Positions 15,213 to 15,855 of a stretch of DNA of 15,855 nt are shown here, one piece after another. Each line of letters begins with the position of its first letter. The stretch's first letter is position 1. Below the pieces are notes generated by a model, which was not told the DNA's origin, searched no databases, and saw only the letters and a list, made by a program, of their open reading frames with translations. The DNA comes from Terrisporobacter sp. GTDB lineage: Bacteria > Bacillota_A > Clostridia > Peptostreptococcales > Peptostreptococcaceae. The stretch is from positions 1-15,855 of the forward strand of contig JARKUZ010000026.1 of NCBI GenBank assembly GCA_029851945.1. Reading direction: 5' to 3'. The position numbers were made by a program, and so were the translations under genes.

Positions 15213-15506
15213 ATGGGAAATCATTTAGATATATTAAATAAGCTTATATTAGATAAAGAAATTAATAGAAGAGAAAGAGATATGATTATTGCATTAAAGG
15301 CATTTGATTTTGAAGATAGTAATATTATTTCTGTAGGATTACAGTCTTTATTAGATTATTTTTGTATTAAGAATAAGAAGTCTATTTATAGTGTTTTAAG
15401 AACATTGCAAGCTAAGAATTATATAAGAATTTAAAAGAAAGATGGAAAGAAAAATATATATGTGATAATAAAGGATTATTTATTATTTAATAATCCTGAA
15501 GAAAGT

Positions 15507-15704
15507 AGATACTCTGATATACCTAGTAATTCACAGGATAGTTACACTGATGTATCTATAAAGGAAGAAGATAGATACGCTGATGTAACTGGTAATACAC
15601 AGGGTAGGTACATTGATGTATCTAGTTATGAAGAAAGTAGGTACACTGATGTATCTAGTGATTACCAAGGTATATACGATAATGTATCTACTTCACGTAA
15701 TAAT
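15507..15704 (+). repeat. Six-unit 33-bp tandem repeat, iteron-like, inside the replication-type gene
   Basis: Units begin at 15507, 15540, 15573, 15606, 15639 and 15672, each 33 bp (11 codons) with consensus R-Y-x-D-V-S-x-x-x-Q/E-x; the sixth diverges after its first half. The shared DNA core is TAC-A-C-TGATGTATCTAG, nearly identical in units 2, 4 and 5 and looser in 1, 3 and 6. TACA and TGTA within the core form a small dyad. Unit tails alternate between Gln-type (units 1, 3, 5) and Glu-Glu-type (units 2, 4), a 66-bp higher-order period. The array is coding, since no unit breaks the frame. Confidence 0.8.
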
Positions 15705-15746
15705 AATATAAATAATAATAATAATATAAATAATAATAATAAAATA
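15700..15746 (+). repeat. AAT trinucleotide tract (poly-Asn)
   Basis: Runs of AAT broken by ATA encode an Asn-rich linker between the repeat array and the C-terminal domain. It is a slippage-prone microsatellite; length changes in multiples of three would keep the frame. Confidence 0.7.
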
Positions 15747-15855
15747 TATATAAATATAATTAATCATTGGAATAGTAAAAGAATAGGTGAAGTTGTTGGT
15801 TTAAATATTAAGATTATAGAAAGTATAAATAAGGCTATGACTAAATATAGTTTTG

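Larger units (their letters stand above)
15213..15855 (+). pseudogene. Helix-turn-helix replication-initiator-like protein, interrupted by TAA and truncated by window end
   Basis: ATG 15213 follows AAAGGTGG by 8 nt. The first 73 residues look like a winged-helix domain of phage/plasmid replication proteins: LDILNKLILDKEINRRERDM, then VGLQSLLDYFCIKNKKSIYS, then VLRTLQAKNYIRI. TAA at 15432 interrupts the frame, but the same frame stays open to the end of the window and completes the wing (KKDGKKNIYVIIKDYLL), so the stop is most simply a recent nonsense change such as GAA to TAA. Next come six 11-residue repeats (15507-15704), an Asn tract, and INHWNSKRIGEVVGLNIK, a C-terminal block common in clostridial replisome-organiser-type proteins. 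The role in replication initiation is inferred from domain style. The gene suggests the border of a plasmid, phage or integrative element. Confidence 0.6.

Noticed and set aside
15507..15704. Considered as a CRISPR array
   Set aside because: The repeats are directly tandem without unique spacers, keep an open reading frame throughout, and vary between units. No cas genes are present.

Overview
The window is very AT-rich and all supportable genes lie on the + strand, with AGGAGG-type ribosome binding sites, GTG starts and lysine/isoleucine/asparagine-rich proteins. This suggests a low-GC Firmicute, most likely Clostridium or a close relative. The content is accessory DNA: a defence island with insertion-sequence scars, ending in the start of a replication-type gene from a plasmid, phage or integrative element.

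Left part (1-3126): the 3' end of an AAA-ATPase-like/PD-(D/E)XK protein (DUF1703 type) closes with a clear terminator. An unrecognised broken coding remnant follows. Next is a two-gene cassette that looks like a type II restriction-modification system: a beta-class methyltransferase with a TSPPF motif (probably N4-cytosine) and a putative endonuclease with a D...ExE signature. The cassette ends in a terminator at 3101-3126.

Scar zone (3127-4878): three degraded pieces lie in a row. They are a frameshifted IS1595/ISXO2-like transposase cut off at its C-terminus, a fragment of a GidA-like FAD-dependent oxidoreductase, and an internally deleted IS91-type (HUH) transposase preceded by a strong 17-bp-arm hairpin. 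About 330 bp of AT-rich DNA without genes follows, holding a possible operator/promoter for the next operon.

Main operon (4879-14155): an SNF2-like helicase with an N-terminal phospholipase-D-like domain (broken by a slip in a run of seven T and by an in-frame TAA), a DUF4391-like gene (frameshift plus TAA), an intact type III methyltransferase (mod), an intact type III restriction subunit (res) and a small KTSC-domain protein. The order and tight spacing suggest one multi-gene defence system built on a type III R-M core. The two accessory genes are damaged in this copy while Mod and Res look functional.

Right part (14156-15855): a small unrecognised gene with a terminator, a stretch without recognisable genes with a second terminator, then a helix-turn-helix replication-initiator-like gene. 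This last gene carries an in-frame stop and runs off the window. Its body contains six units of an 11-residue/33-bp tandem repeat that resembles an internal iteron array, followed by an asparagine (AAT) tract.

The least-described elements are the five-gene type III operon with its helicase, DUF4391 and KTSC partners, and the iteron-like array inside the replication-type gene. No tRNA, rRNA or CRISPR array was seen.
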